DNA of 64,000 nt, from contig JABLXX010000003.1 in the NCBI GenBank assembly GCA_013177825.1, positions 186,001-250,000 on the forward strand. The letters run 5' to 3'. Under the pieces are notes generated by a model that saw only the letters and a list, made by a program, of their open reading frames with translations, did no database searches and had not been told where the DNA came from. This DNA is from Syntrophaceae bacterium (GTDB lineage Bacteria; Desulfobacterota; Syntrophia; Syntrophales; PHBD01). Each line of letters starts with the position of its first letter. Within the stretch, counting starts at the first letter, position 1. The position numbers were made by a program, and so were the translations under genes. Positions 8,956 through 17,329 of the stretch are shown one piece after another.

Positions 8956-10086
8956 ATGAAAGACGAAGCGAAGACAAAGACGCAGCTCATTGAAGAACTG
9001 GACGCTCTCCGCCGCCAGATCGAGGAAGATCGGCGGCGGGCCGGAGAGGCGTCGGCCGCCCGGATGGCGGAAAAGGCGGGATGGGAGCGCCGGGAAAAAC
9101 TTCTGCGGGAGATGGGGAGGCTGTTGAGGTCCTGCGGCGTTGCGCGCGAAGGGCTGGCGGTGATTCAGCTCTTCGGACCGCAGCTGTTTCCCGGTTCGGC
9201 GGGAGCGTTTTTCCTCCATGGCAATGCGGTCGGGGACATGGAAGCCGCCGTGGCCTGGGGGCCGGACCTTCAGAGCGAGTCGGTGTTTCCCCGGGAGGAT
9301 TGCTGGGCGCTGCGGAGCGGAAGGACGCACCGGGTCGATTTCGGTCCCTCGGCCCTGCGCTGCCGTCACATGAAGGCGAACAGCATGGCCCTCTATTTCG
9401 ACGTCCCGGTTGTGGACGAGGCGGAAGGGCCGTTCCTGCTGCATCTCGAGTATCCCGGCGATCCTTCCGCGGTGGAACCGGATCTCCATGAGCTGGCTGC
9501 GTCGGTGGCGGAGCGCATGGCCCTTTCCCTGTCGGGCCTGAAGATGCGCGAGAAGCTCAAAGCCCTGTTCATCCGCGATCCGCTCACTGGGCTTTTCAAC
9601 CGGGGGTATGGGGAAGAGGCGCTCGGCCTGGAGATTTTCCGCGCCGCGCGAAGGAAGGGTCCTGTCGGGCTCGTGGCTGCAAATCTCGATCACTTCGAGA
9701 AATTCAACCATATGTATGGATACGAGGAAGGGGACGCCCTGCTCCGGGAGCTGGGGGAGGTGATCCGGCACCAGGTGCGCGGCGGAGACATCCCCTGCCG
9801 GTGGGAAGGGGATTCGTTCATCGTCATCATGCCGGAGGCCCCGCTGGAAACGGCGAGGAATCGGGCCGAGCGGATTCGCGAGGCCATCGGATCGCTGGTC
9901 GTCGTGACGGGCCAGAAGAAGAAGCCCTTCGACGCGGTGACAGCGTCCTTCGGCATTGCGGCGTATCCGGACTACGGGAAAAGCGCCGACGATCTCCTGC
10001 GGATGGCCGACAAGGCGGTCTTTCAGGCAAAGCGGGAAGGCGGCAACCGCGTGGCCGTCGCCCGGATGATCCCCCCGCCGGAGTGA
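8956..10086 (+). CDS. GAF-like plus degenerate GGDEF domain protein
   Basis: The start is placed at ATG 8956 because GGAGG lies nine bases before it; an in-frame ATG at 8908 has none. The 376-residue protein has a charged coiled-coil (about 5-50), a GAF-like sensor region (about 55-190) and a GGDEF domain (about 205-370) with RDPLTGLFNR, LDHFEKFN and ASFGIAAYP. The signature loop reads RWEGDSFIVIMP, so the usual G-G-D/E-E-F is E-G-D-S-F. In this family, loss of the first Gly and the Glu usually weakens or abolishes cyclase activity. It is probably a c-di-GMP or GTP-binding regulator, or a weak cyclase. It is cytoplasmic, with no membrane segment. Confidence 0.82.
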   Translation: MKDEAKTKTQLIEELDALRRQIEEDRRRAGEASAARMAEKAGWERREKLLREMGRLLRSCGVAREGLAVIQLFGPQLFPGSAGAFFLHGNAVGDMEAAVAWGPDLQSESVFPREDCWALRSGRTHRVDFGPSALRCRHMKANSMALYFDVPVVDEAEGPFLLHLEYPGDPSAVEPDLHELAASVAERMALSLSGLKMREKLKALFIRDPLTGLFNRGYGEEALGLEIFRAARRKGPVGLVAANLDHFEKFNHMYGYEEGDALLRELGEVIRHQVRGGDIPCRWEGDSFIVIMPEAPLETARNRAERIREAIGSLVVVTGQKKKPFDAVTASFGIAAYPDYGKSADDLLRMADKAVFQAKREGGNRVAVARMIPPPE

Positions 10087-10121
10087 GGGGCGGGTCTGGT
10101 TTTCTCAAGGGAGCCAAGCGG

Positions 10122-10166
10122 AAACGGCGGGGGCGGATTTCAAATCCGCCCCCGCCGTTTGTTTTT
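10122..10166. terminator. Bidirectional intrinsic terminator
   Basis: A perfect GC-rich inverted repeat (AAACGGCGGGGGCGGATTT, one central C, then its complement) is followed by GTTTTT on the plus strand and preceded by A-rich sequence for the minus strand. It lies between the convergent ends of the GGDEF gene and the flavoprotein gene, with only about two bases left to the latter's stop codon. It should end transcription from both sides. Confidence 0.9.
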
Positions 10167-10167
10167 G

Positions 10168-11610
10168 CTATTCCTGCTTCCCGAAGGAGACGACGGCTCG
10201 CAGGATCTTCAGGAAGGGGCTCCGTTCCAGCTTCGTCCGGTAGGCCAGCCTGGAGGGTGCCTTGATCGCGTCGTTGTAGGTCGGATACAGGTGGATCATG
10301 GACTCCGCCCGGTGGAACGGCACGTCCAGGAACCGCAGGAGCTGGATCTCGTGGATCAGCTCCCCCGCCCGCTCGCCCAGGATGTGGGCGCCGACGACGC
10401 GGCCGCGCCGGTCGCAGATCACCTTGACCATCCCCTCCTCGGTGCCGTCCGTCCTGCCGCGGTCGATGGCGCCGTAGCTCCAGCGGTACACGTCGATACC
10501 GTCTCCGAGGGCCTCCCGGGCCTCCTCCTCCGTCAGCCCCAGGTGGGCCAGCTCCGGGTCCGTGTAGGTGCACCACCCGGCCAGCCGGTAATCGGCCTTG
10601 CGCCGGAAGGGGAGCAGGGCGTTGAGTGTGGCAATGCGGGCCTGGTATTCCGCCATGTGGCTGAACTGGAAGGGGCCGACCACATCTCCGCAGGCGTAGA
10701 TGCCGGGGGCCGTCGTCCGGAGTGCTCCGTTCGTCTCGATGCCCTTCGGCCCGAAGGCGACGCCGGCCCGGTCGAGATCCAGGCCCTCCACGTTCGGACG
10801 TCTGCCCACGGCGACGAGGACCGCCTCCGCCTCCAGGTCCGACCGCTGTCCGGCGGCGTCCTCCACGGTGAGGACGATCCCGCCGTCCCGGGAGGCGGCG
10901 GCGACCGCCTTCCGGCCCGTCAGGATCCGCACACCTTCGGCCTCCAGCATTCCCGCCAGCCTGTCCGCGAGCTCCCGATCCTCCCGCATCAGCACCCGAG
11001 GCAGCATCTCCACGACCGTCGTTTCCACCCCCAGCCGGTTCAGGGCAGCCGACAGCTCGATGCCGACGGCGCCGCCTCCGAGGACAAGAAGCGAGGCCGG
11101 CAGCCGCTCCAGCGCAAATACGTTCCGGTTGGTGAGAAAAGGGACGGATTCGAGGCCCGGAACCGGCGGGACCAGGGGGCCGGAACCGGTGGCGATGACG
11201 AAGCGCCGGGCCGAGAGAACCGTCCCGTCCAGATCGATCCTGTGCGGATCCAAAAATCGCGGGCTGCCGAACCGGACATCGATCCCCAGGCCTCGGAAAC
11301 TCTCCGGGGGGTGCCCTTCGTAAACCTTGTTCACCACTGCCCGGACATGGTCCAGGACGCCCGAGGGATCGATCCGGAGGGGACCCTCCACCCGGAGGCC
11401 GAACCGCTCCCCGTCCCGGATCTGCCGGCAGGCCCGGGCCGACCGGATCAGGGTCTTGCTGGGGACGCATCCGTTCCAGGTGCACTCGCCGCCCAGGCGG
11501 TCCCTTTCCACCAGGGCCACTTTCTTGCCGAGGCCCGCGGCCAGCTTCGAGGAGACGAAGCCCGCCGCCCCCCCGCCGATGACGATCAGGTCGAATTCAT
11601 TCCCGTCCAT
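10168..11610 (-). CDS. Mercuric-reductase-like FAD/NAD(P) disulfide oxidoreductase
   Basis: The 480-residue protein begins with the FAD-binding FDLIVIGGGAAGFVSSKLAA. The redox-active disulfide is in GGECTWNGCVPSKTLI (C-x4-C at about residues 42-47). The NAD(P) site is LLVLGGGAVGIELSAAL, and the second FAD motif is GIYACGDVVG. The dimerisation domain ends with HLYPTYNDAIK, where dihydrolipoamide dehydrogenases have HPTxxE. The catalytic His is Tyr here, which points to the MerA-like branch and not to Lpd. No N-terminal HMA domain and no C-terminal Cys pair are present, so mercury reduction is not supported. The start overlaps the upstream transferase gene by 14 bases. It is the last gene of a four-gene operon. 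Confidence 0.85.
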   Translation of the reverse strand: MDGNEFDLIVIGGGAAGFVSSKLAAGLGKKVALVERDRLGGECTWNGCVPSKTLIRSARACRQIRDGERFGLRVEGPLRIDPSGVLDHVRAVVNKVYEGHPPESFRGLGIDVRFGSPRFLDPHRIDLDGTVLSARRFVIATGSGPLVPPVPGLESVPFLTNRNVFALERLPASLLVLGGGAVGIELSAALNRLGVETTVVEMLPRVLMREDRELADRLAGMLEAEGVRILTGRKAVAAASRDGGIVLTVEDAAGQRSDLEAEAVLVAVGRRPNVEGLDLDRAGVAFGPKGIETNGALRTTAPGIYACGDVVGPFQFSHMAEYQARIATLNALLPFRRKADYRLAGWCTYTDPELAHLGLTEEEAREALGDGIDVYRWSYGAIDRGRTDGTEEGMVKVICDRRGRVVGAHILGERAGELIHEIQLLRFLDVPFHRAESMIHLYPTYNDAIKAPSRLAYRTKLERSPFLKILRAVVSFGKQE

Positions 11611-12274
11611 GATCCCGCCTCCTTTTCAAAAGCCACTCCCGGAACGCCGGGCCGAGGCCGGCCGGCGGATCCGCGGCGATGCGCTCCAGGTCCTCCGCCG
11701 TGTCGATGTCGCTGCGGGATGGCATGACGAAGACCCTGCGCCCGTTCTTTTCCAGGATCTCCAGGGTTTTTGAAAATACCTCCCCGGTGCTCCAGGGGAT
11801 TCCCGCAAACGCCTCCGGCGGAAAGGTCTCCCGACGGAAGCCGATCAGGTAATAGCCGCCGTCACGGGCCGGGCCGAGGACGGCGTCGTGGCCGTCGAGA
11901 CCTGTGAGTGCCTGCCGCACAAGGTCTCCGCCCAGGCCCGGGACGTCGCTGCCGACGAGGACCGCCTTCCGGAATCCCCCGGAGAACGCCTCCCGGAACC
12001 CGGCGACCATCCGCACCCCAAGGTCCGCTCCCCGCTGGGGCCGGTAGCCCGGCCCTTGTCCGAGCCAGCTGGCCGTGGCCTCCCTAGCCTCCGGAGGATC
12101 GTAGAGGACGGTCAGGGCATGATCTCCCGATGCCAGGGACCGAACGGCATCGGCCGCCAGGGCCTCGTAGAGGGAGCGGGCCGCCTCCGGGCCGAGGGCG
12201 GCGGCGAGCCGCGATTTGACGGGGACGAAGCCGGGGTGCTTGACCATCAAAAGAACGCAGCGCTCAGGGGCCAT
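11597..12274 (-). CDS. rSAM/selenodomain-associated transferase 1 (TIGR04282 type)
   Basis: This is a 225-residue GT-A-like nucleotidyl/glycosyl transferase. MVKHPGFVPVKSRLAAALG gives the K-x2-P-x2-SRL pattern of the CofC-like family. VLVGSDVPGLGGDLVRQAL and LGPARDGGYYLIGFR follow, and the end contains SDIDTAEDLERI. ATG 12274 is preferred over an in-frame ATG at 12298 because GAGGT lies before it. Family members occur with the type-2 transferase and radical SAM enzymes (for example in arsenosugar-type clusters), and the type-2 partner is two genes upstream here. Its start overlaps the DUF3047 stop by about 11 bases. The actual substrate is unknown. Confidence 0.8.
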   Translation of the reverse strand: MAPERCVLLMVKHPGFVPVKSRLAAALGPEAARSLYEALAADAVRSLASGDHALTVLYDPPEAREATASWLGQGPGYRPQRGADLGVRMVAGFREAFSGGFRKAVLVGSDVPGLGGDLVRQALTGLDGHDAVLGPARDGGYYLIGFRRETFPPEAFAGIPWSTGEVFSKTLEILEKNGRRVFVMPSRSDIDTAEDLERIAADPPAGLGPAFREWLLKRRRDHGRE

Positions 12275-13004
12275 CCCGGAACACCTCGATGAAATCAACC
12301 CAGGAGACGGCGGCCTCTCCCGTGTTGTCCGAGTCGTTCATGATCCCCAGGCTCGCGGCGGCCGGCGGGTCCGTTCCGAAGGCTCGCCGGTAGTCCCGGA
12401 GGATGTCCGCGCTTTCGTCCCGCCACCGGCCGACGAAACGGGGGCCCTTCTCCAGGGCGAGGAGCTTCGCCCGGTCCGTGAAGGGGCTGGTGAAGAGGGA
12501 GGGCGCATCCTCGCGGCCGGCCCAGACGTAGTTCAGGGTGCTGTGGGGCGGGTACTCGCCGTATAGCGCTTTTGCGATCCCGTAGACCGCCCGGTCAAGG
12601 GCGGAGGCCTTCTCCGGATCATACCGGAATACCACGTAGATCCGGATGGGGTAGTCATCACCGGCCTTACCGCCCGTGTCGCCACGGGCGTACACGTTGG
12701 AGATCTTCCAGCGCCAGCGAAGCTTGGGGTAGTCGTAGACGTTGAATTCCCGGCGGTATACGAGGCCGGAGGCGGAGCCGCGGCTCTCGGCCCGAAGGAC
12801 CGTTTCGCCGTCCCGGTTCTCGACGGCGTAACGGGAATGGGCCTTCACTTTCGGGAAGGCGACGGGCCGCCAGGCGTCGAGGCTCCGGAAATCTTCCCGG
12901 AACAGGACGGACCGCTCCGCCGCGAAGACAACCGCGGCCAGGAGGAGGCAGGCGGCCAGGCAGAGGATCGGGACCGGCATGGTGCGGAAGGGCGGCGTTC
13001 TCAT
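12264..13004 (-). CDS. DUF3047 exported protein (first copy)
   Basis: From ATG 13004 the protein has 246 residues and a signal peptide (FRTMPVPILCLAACLLLAAVVFA, cleavage near residue 30). The mature part shows the DUF3047 pattern: LRWRWKISNVYARGD, then DDYPIRIYVVF, LNYVWAG, W-R-D-E and a closing WVDFIEVF. This is a predicted jelly-roll-like periplasmic domain of unknown role. A later ATG at 12980 is possible. It lies between the two TIGR04282/TIGR04283-type transferases with gaps or overlaps of ten bases or fewer, so it should act in the same pathway. A second, diverged copy lies at 41979-42752. Confidence 0.75.
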   Translation of the reverse strand: MRTPPFRTMPVPILCLAACLLLAAVVFAAERSVLFREDFRSLDAWRPVAFPKVKAHSRYAVENRDGETVLRAESRGSASGLVYRREFNVYDYPKLRWRWKISNVYARGDTGGKAGDDYPIRIYVVFRYDPEKASALDRAVYGIAKALYGEYPPHSTLNYVWAGREDAPSLFTSPFTDRAKLLALEKGPRFVGRWRDESADILRDYRRAFGTDPPAAASLGIMNDSDNTGEAAVSWVDFIEVFRDGP

Positions 13005-13008
13005 GGCG

Positions 13009-13701
13009 TCAGGGATAAAACCGGGCGAGCCGCCCGGGGGAGACGCCCAGGAGGTAAAGGCCGATGAGCGTCCAGTTTCGGAGGGTGCAGCGGAGGATCC
13101 CCTCCCTCTCCCAGCGCCGTGCCGAGGTGGACACCCGCGCCTCCAGGAAGACAACCCGGTCTCCGCGCCGCTTGATCCGCCGCATCAGGTCCACGTCTTC
13201 CATGAGGGGGATCTCCCGGTAGCCGCCGATCGCTTGGAAATAGGATCGGCGGAGGAAAATGGCCTGGTCCCCGTAGGGAATCCGGGTGATCCGGGACCGG
13301 CGGGAAGCGGTCCGCTCGATCACCCGGAAGGCCATCCGGGGCGAGCGGATGGACAGGTCGAAGGCCCCCGCCGCGGCCGTTTCGTCCGCCATGGCCCGCC
13401 GGATCATGGAGAAGGCCCTGTCCGGAAGGTCCGTGTCGGCATGGAGAAACAGGAGAATCTCCCCCGAGGCCTGTGCGGCGCCCCGGTTCATCTGGACCGC
13501 CCGGCCCTGCGGCGCCGTCAGGCCGATCACGTCCGGATCCGCGAGGGCCTTCAGGGTGTTTCCTTCGGGGGCGCCGTCCACGATGAGGATCTCCGGAGTC
13601 GCCCCGGCCTCGACGGCCCGGATCCGGCGGATCCGCTCGCCGATGCCCGCCTCTTCTCCGAAAACAGGAACAATGACGGATATGTCAGGCCTTGTCTTCA
13701 T
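13009..13701 (-). CDS. rSAM/selenodomain-associated transferase 2 (TIGR04283-type GT2)
   Basis: This 230-residue GT2 enzyme has ISVIVPVFGEEAGIGERI, EILIVDGAPEGNTL and the hallmark GRAVQMNRGAAQASGEILLF, followed by LHADTDLP (the DXD). YGDQAIFLRR and LMEDVDLMRRIKRRG complete the fold. The ATG at 13701 starts right at the domain; an upstream in-frame TTG at 13737 adds only a non-conserved leader. It is the first gene of the four-gene minus-strand operon, with a four-base gap to the DUF3047 gene. In known clusters the type-2 and type-1 transferases occur together, as here. The acceptor is not known. Confidence 0.82.
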   Translation of the reverse strand: MKTRPDISVIVPVFGEEAGIGERIRRIRAVEAGATPEILIVDGAPEGNTLKALADPDVIGLTAPQGRAVQMNRGAAQASGEILLFLHADTDLPDRAFSMIRRAMADETAAAGAFDLSIRSPRMAFRVIERTASRRSRITRIPYGDQAIFLRRSYFQAIGGYREIPLMEDVDLMRRIKRRGDRVVFLEARVSTSARRWEREGILRCTLRNWTLIGLYLLGVSPGRLARFYP

Positions 13702-13787
13702 GGGATGCCCTGCATTGTAATAGACCCGGACAGGCAATGCAACGCAGAAGGGACGTCGGGCTCCGGAACAATTTTGTCCTTTTCGCC

Positions 13788-13816
13788 TTGAATCAAACCT
13801 TCAAAAACACTATAAG
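13788..13816 (+). promoter_or_regulatory. Sigma-70-like promoter for the PP-loop gene
   Basis: TTGAAT (13788-13793) and TATAAG (13811-13816) are separated by 17 bases. They lie about 40 bases before the start at 13858. Confidence 0.55.
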
Positions 13817-13857
13817 GGGTCGCTCCATCATCAATGCGAAAAGGGAGGGATGAGACC

Positions 13858-14823
13858 ATGAAGGGGAAGGAAATCAAAGCGGAAAAGCTGAATACGGACC
13901 AGTTCATTCAGGAACAGGTGAAGGAGATCCGCAAGGCCGTCGGAAAGGGGTATGCCGTCAACGCGCTGTCCGGCGGGGTCGATTCCTCCGTTGTCACGGC
14001 CCTGGCCCACCGCGCCCTGGGCGACCGGCTCAAGACATACTTCATCGAGAACGGCCTCATGCGCCAGGGCGAAGCGAAGCGGGTGCAGGCGCTCTTCGCG
14101 GCACTGGACATCCCCGTGGAAATAGTCCCCGCCCAGAAGGCCTTCTTCAAGGCCCTGAACGGACTCACCGATCCCGAAGAGAAGCGGGAGGCCATTACCC
14201 AGACGTTCTACAAGGACATTTTCCGCACCCTCGTCGACCGGAGCGGGGCCAAGGTCCTCCTGCAGGGGACGATCCTGACGGACGTCGACGAGACGGTGGC
14301 GGGGATCAAGAGGCAGCACAACGTCTTCGAGCAGCTCGGCATCGACCCGAAGAAGGCCTTCGGCTACAAGATCCTGGAGCCCCTCGTCCAGCTCCGCAAG
14401 GACGGCGTCCGCAAGCTCGGCCGGGCCCTCGGACTCCCCGAGTCCCTCTTCAACCGCATTCCATTCCCGGGGCCGGCCCTGGCGGCGCGGGTCATCGGCG
14501 AGGTGACGCCCGAGAAGATCCGCCTCGTCCGCAAGGCGACGGTCATCGTGGAGAAATTCCTGGGAGACACGGATGCCTTCCAGTACATGGCCATTCTTCA
14601 CGACGACCGGGTGACGGGCATGCGCGAGGGAAAGCGGGAATTCGGGCGGCAGATCGAAGTCCGCTGCTGGGACAGCCTCGACGCCAGGACTGCGAAGCCG
14701 ACCCGCCTGTCCTACGAAACGCTGGAGAAAATGGCCGATAAAATCATCCGGGACATCCCGGAGGTTGTCAGTATCACCTACAACATCGCCACCAAGCCGC
14801 CTTCCACGATCGAGGCGATCTGA
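13858..14823 (+). CDS. Stand-alone GMP synthase-type ATP pyrophosphatase
   Basis: The 321-residue protein has the PP-loop AVNALSGGVDSSVV near residue 40 and the GuaA synthetase landmarks LQGTILTDV, LEPLVQLRKDGVRKLGRALG and FNRIPFPGPALAARVIGE. It ends with the GuaA dimerisation tail NIATKPPSTIE. It matches the C-terminal two thirds of GMP synthase but has no glutaminase domain. Archaeal-type two-subunit GMP synthases use a separate amidotransferase, and none is encoded nearby. ATG 13858 is chosen for GGAGG about ten bases upstream; ATG 13834 has no ribosome site. It may amidate XMP with free ammonia or act on another substrate. Confidence 0.75.
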   Translation: MKGKEIKAEKLNTDQFIQEQVKEIRKAVGKGYAVNALSGGVDSSVVTALAHRALGDRLKTYFIENGLMRQGEAKRVQALFAALDIPVEIVPAQKAFFKALNGLTDPEEKREAITQTFYKDIFRTLVDRSGAKVLLQGTILTDVDETVAGIKRQHNVFEQLGIDPKKAFGYKILEPLVQLRKDGVRKLGRALGLPESLFNRIPFPGPALAARVIGEVTPEKIRLVRKATVIVEKFLGDTDAFQYMAILHDDRVTGMREGKREFGRQIEVRCWDSLDARTAKPTRLSYETLEKMADKIIRDIPEVVSITYNIATKPPSTIEAI

Positions 14824-14847
14824 GCGAAAGGATGACAAAAGCGACAG

Positions 14848-14868
14848 GAGGGGTCTGCCCCCTTTTTC
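14848..14868 (+). terminator. Weak terminator between convergent genes
   Basis: AGGGG-TCTGC-CCCCT followed by TTTTC forms a short stem with a T-run between the PP-loop gene and the phoR stop. The stem is only about five pairs, so efficiency is uncertain. Confidence 0.4.
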
Positions 14869-16618
14869 AGATCTGGAGCGCGGGCGGAAAGCGGAGGGAG
14901 ACCGTCGTGCCCCGGCCCAGGCGGCTGTCGATGAGCATGAAGCCGCCGTGGGCGGCCAGGATGTGCTTGACGATGGACAGCCCCAGGCCGGTGCCGCCCA
15001 TCTCCCGGGAGCGGGTCCGGTCCACCCGGTAGAACCGCTCGCCGATCCGGTTGATCTCACCCTCGGGGATGCCGATCCCGGTGTCGCTGATCCGGATGAT
15101 GGACCATCCGGCGGCGTCGGTCTCCGCGACAATGCCGATTTTCCCGTCTTCGGGCGTGAATTTGACGGCGTTGTCGAGGACGTTGAGAAGGGCCTGGACA
15201 AGCCGGTCCCGGTCGGCACGCAGGGGGGACAGGTCCGGCGGGATTTCCCGCTCCAGGGCGATCCGCTTTTGCCGGATCCGCTCCTCCAGGACGGGCAGCA
15301 CCTGATCGAGGGCTTCGTCGAGGGGAACCTCTTCGAAGGAAAACCGCGTTTCACCCAGCTCGATGTTGGACAGCGTCAGGAGGTCGTCCAGGAGGCGGCT
15401 CAGGCGCCGGGCCTGCTCCTCGATGATCGCCAGGAAGCGATCCGACTGCTCCGGCTCTTCCACCGCTCCGCTCCGGAGCGTCTCCACGAACCCCAGGATG
15501 GCCGTCAGGGGGGTGCGGATCTCGTGGGCCATGTTGGCGACGAAGTCGATCCGCATCTGCTCCAGCCTCTTCATCCGCGTCACGTCATGAAAGACGAAGA
15601 CCGCCTTTTCCTCCCCGGGGTCTCCCGACACGGGGTCGATGCTGACGTCCAGGACAAGGGAACGGGGCTGCCCCAGCATCAGCTCCCCCGTCATGGGCTT
15701 GTTCGTCTTCCGGAATTCGTCGAACAGGTTTTGGAGGTCGACATTCCGGAAGGCTTCCATCAGGGACTGGCCGGTCACGTCTCCGTAGCGGTCCGAGATC
15801 ATGGAACGGAATGCCCGGTTGTATCCTTCGATCCGGCCGGCTGCGTCCAGGAGCATGACCCCCTCGCTCATGCCGGCGAAGGTGGCGATGAGCTTCGCCC
15901 GTTCCTCCCGGAGCTCGGCCACCTGGCCCCGCAACTCCTCCACCAGATGGTTGATGTTTTCACCGAGGAGTCTTACCTCGTCGGGACCCCGGACAATGAG
16001 GGTTCCTGTCGTTTCCCCCCGGCGCAGCCGTTCGGTGAAGATCTCCATCTCCCGGATCGGTGAGGCGAAGCGCCAGGAGAAGACCGCCGCGAACAGCAGA
16101 GACGCCGACAGGGCCAGGAGGCCCGTGATGAGCAGGGATTCCTGGAGGTTCTTCAGGGACGTGCGGACCTCCGTGAGGGGAAGCGCGAGGCGGACGAAGC
16201 CGGACTCCCCGTCGGTGCCCCGAATCGGAAAAGCCACGTAGAGCATGTCCACGCCGAGGGTCTGGCTGTAGCGAACGGCCCGGCCCTTGCCGCGCAGCCT
16301 CGCTTCCTGAAACTCGGGACGGTGGAGGTGGGTCTCCCGGATTTCGGACTGGGTCGCCGATTCCGCGAGCACTTTACCGGCGGCATCCACGACGGTGACC
16401 CGGGCGCCGGTGATTTCGGCGAGCATGCCGACCCGTCGGATGACCTGTTCCCGGGATTCGAGATCGATGATGCGGGCATAGGCCGTCAGCGTCGCCTCGT
16501 TCCGCTCGACGGCGATCTCCCGAATCTGCCGGCTCAGGATCAGGTACACCATCCCGAAGGTCAACAGGACGATGACGAGGTAGGTCGCGAGAATTCGGAG
16601 GAAAAGCCTGTTTTTCAT
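14867..16618 (-). CDS. phoR: Phosphate-regulon sensor histidine kinase PhoR
   Basis: The 583-residue protein has a TM segment near residues 5-27 and a periplasmic/PAS-like sensor part of about 130 residues. A second TM (ITGLLALSASLLFAAVFSW) leads to HAMP, a PAS domain (LIATFAGMSEGVMLLDAAG), HisKA with NMAHEIRTPLTAILGF (phospho-His) and HATPase motifs ([31 protein letters not shown]). It should phosphorylate and dephosphorylate PhoB according to the state of Pst/PhoU. The start at 16618 overlaps the phoU stop by one base (TGATG). The frame stays open upstream, but that part is antisense-like to phoU and is not part of the gene. The sizeable periplasmic domain is unlike the short loop of E. coli PhoR. 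Confidence 0.93.
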   Translation of the reverse strand: MKNRLFLRILATYLVIVLLTFGMVYLILSRQIREIAVERNEATLTAYARIIDLESREQVIRRVGMLAEITGARVTVVDAAGKVLAESATQSEIRETHLHRPEFQEARLRGKGRAVRYSQTLGVDMLYVAFPIRGTDGESGFVRLALPLTEVRTSLKNLQESLLITGLLALSASLLFAAVFSWRFASPIREMEIFTERLRRGETTGTLIVRGPDEVRLLGENINHLVEELRGQVAELREERAKLIATFAGMSEGVMLLDAAGRIEGYNRAFRSMISDRYGDVTGQSLMEAFRNVDLQNLFDEFRKTNKPMTGELMLGQPRSLVLDVSIDPVSGDPGEEKAVFVFHDVTRMKRLEQMRIDFVANMAHEIRTPLTAILGFVETLRSGAVEEPEQSDRFLAIIEEQARRLSRLLDDLLTLSNIELGETRFSFEEVPLDEALDQVLPVLEERIRQKRIALEREIPPDLSPLRADRDRLVQALLNVLDNAVKFTPEDGKIGIVAETDAAGWSIIRISDTGIGIPEGEINRIGERFYRVDRTRSREMGGTGLGLSIVKHILAAHGGFMLIDSRLGRGTTVSLRFPPALQI

Positions 16619-17313
16619 CAGCCGTTCGGGTCCGGGCAGGCGTGGAACTGGTGGCGGACGCTCTCGCCGGTCACCATGTAGATGACCATGTCGGCGACGC
16701 CCTTGGCGTGGTCGGCGATCCGCTCCAGGTTCTTGGATATCTGCATGATCAGGAGCGCCCGGTGGATCGTCCGGGGGTCCTCCATCATGAAGGTCAGGAG
16801 CTCCCGGAAGATCTGGTCGTTGAGGCAGTCTACCGTGTTTTCCTCCTGGCGGACTTCGTCGGCCAGCGGGCAGTCTTCCCGGACGAGGGCGTCCAGGCTC
16901 TTCCGGATCATCCCCCGGGTGATTTCGGCCATTCGGGGCAGATCGATGTACGGCTTGAGCTGGGGCTCGTCGTTGAGAGCGATGGCCTTCTGGGCGATGT
17001 TGACGGCCATGTCGCCGATCCTCTCCAGGTGCCCGTTGATCTTGATGGCCGTCGTGATGAACCGCAGGTCCCGGGCGGCGGGCTGGCGGAGGGCCAGGAG
17101 ACGGATGCACCTCTCCTCCAGCTCCATGTCCAGGGCGTCGATCCGGTCGTCTTCGGCAACGACGCGGCGGGCCAGCAACGAATCGCGGTCCAGGAGCGAT
17201 GCCATGGCCTGCTCGATGGCCTTTTCCGTGAGAGCCCCGATGTACAGCAGACCTTCCTTGACTTCCTGGAGCTCCCGTTCGTAGTGGCTGCTGGTGTGCC
17301 TCTTTTCTTCCAT
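16618..17313 (-). CDS. phoU: Phosphate signalling protein PhoU
   Basis: This 231-residue helical protein shows the two PhoU repeats. Motifs include DDRIDALDMELEERCIRLLALRQPAARDLR (quoted in part: E-R-C-x-x-L-A-L-R-Q-P), LERIGDMAVNIA, and in the second half a closing LERIADHAKGVADMV. It is the peripheral cytoplasmic adaptor that couples PstB to PhoR and restrains both uptake and Pho signalling when phosphate is plentiful. It lies 16 bases after pstB and overlaps phoR by one base, the standard Pst operon order. Confidence 0.95.
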   Translation of the reverse strand: MEEKRHTSSHYERELQEVKEGLLYIGALTEKAIEQAMASLLDRDSLLARRVVAEDDRIDALDMELEERCIRLLALRQPAARDLRFITTAIKINGHLERIGDMAVNIAQKAIALNDEPQLKPYIDLPRMAEITRGMIRKSLDALVREDCPLADEVRQEENTVDCLNDQIFRELLTFMMEDPRTIHRALLIMQISKNLERIADHAKGVADMVIYMVTGESVRHQFHACPDPNG

Positions 17314-17329
17314 GGCCGTGCTCCTTTTT

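Noticed and set aside
9827-11485. A 552-codon minus-strand frame overlapping the flavoprotein in another frame
   Set aside because: The Arg/Gly/Pro-rich translation is a shadow of the flavoprotein gene; it also crosses the bidirectional terminator.
10168-11610. Functional mercuric reductase
   Set aside because: No mercury-binding HMA domain, no C-terminal Cys pair and no mer genes nearby.
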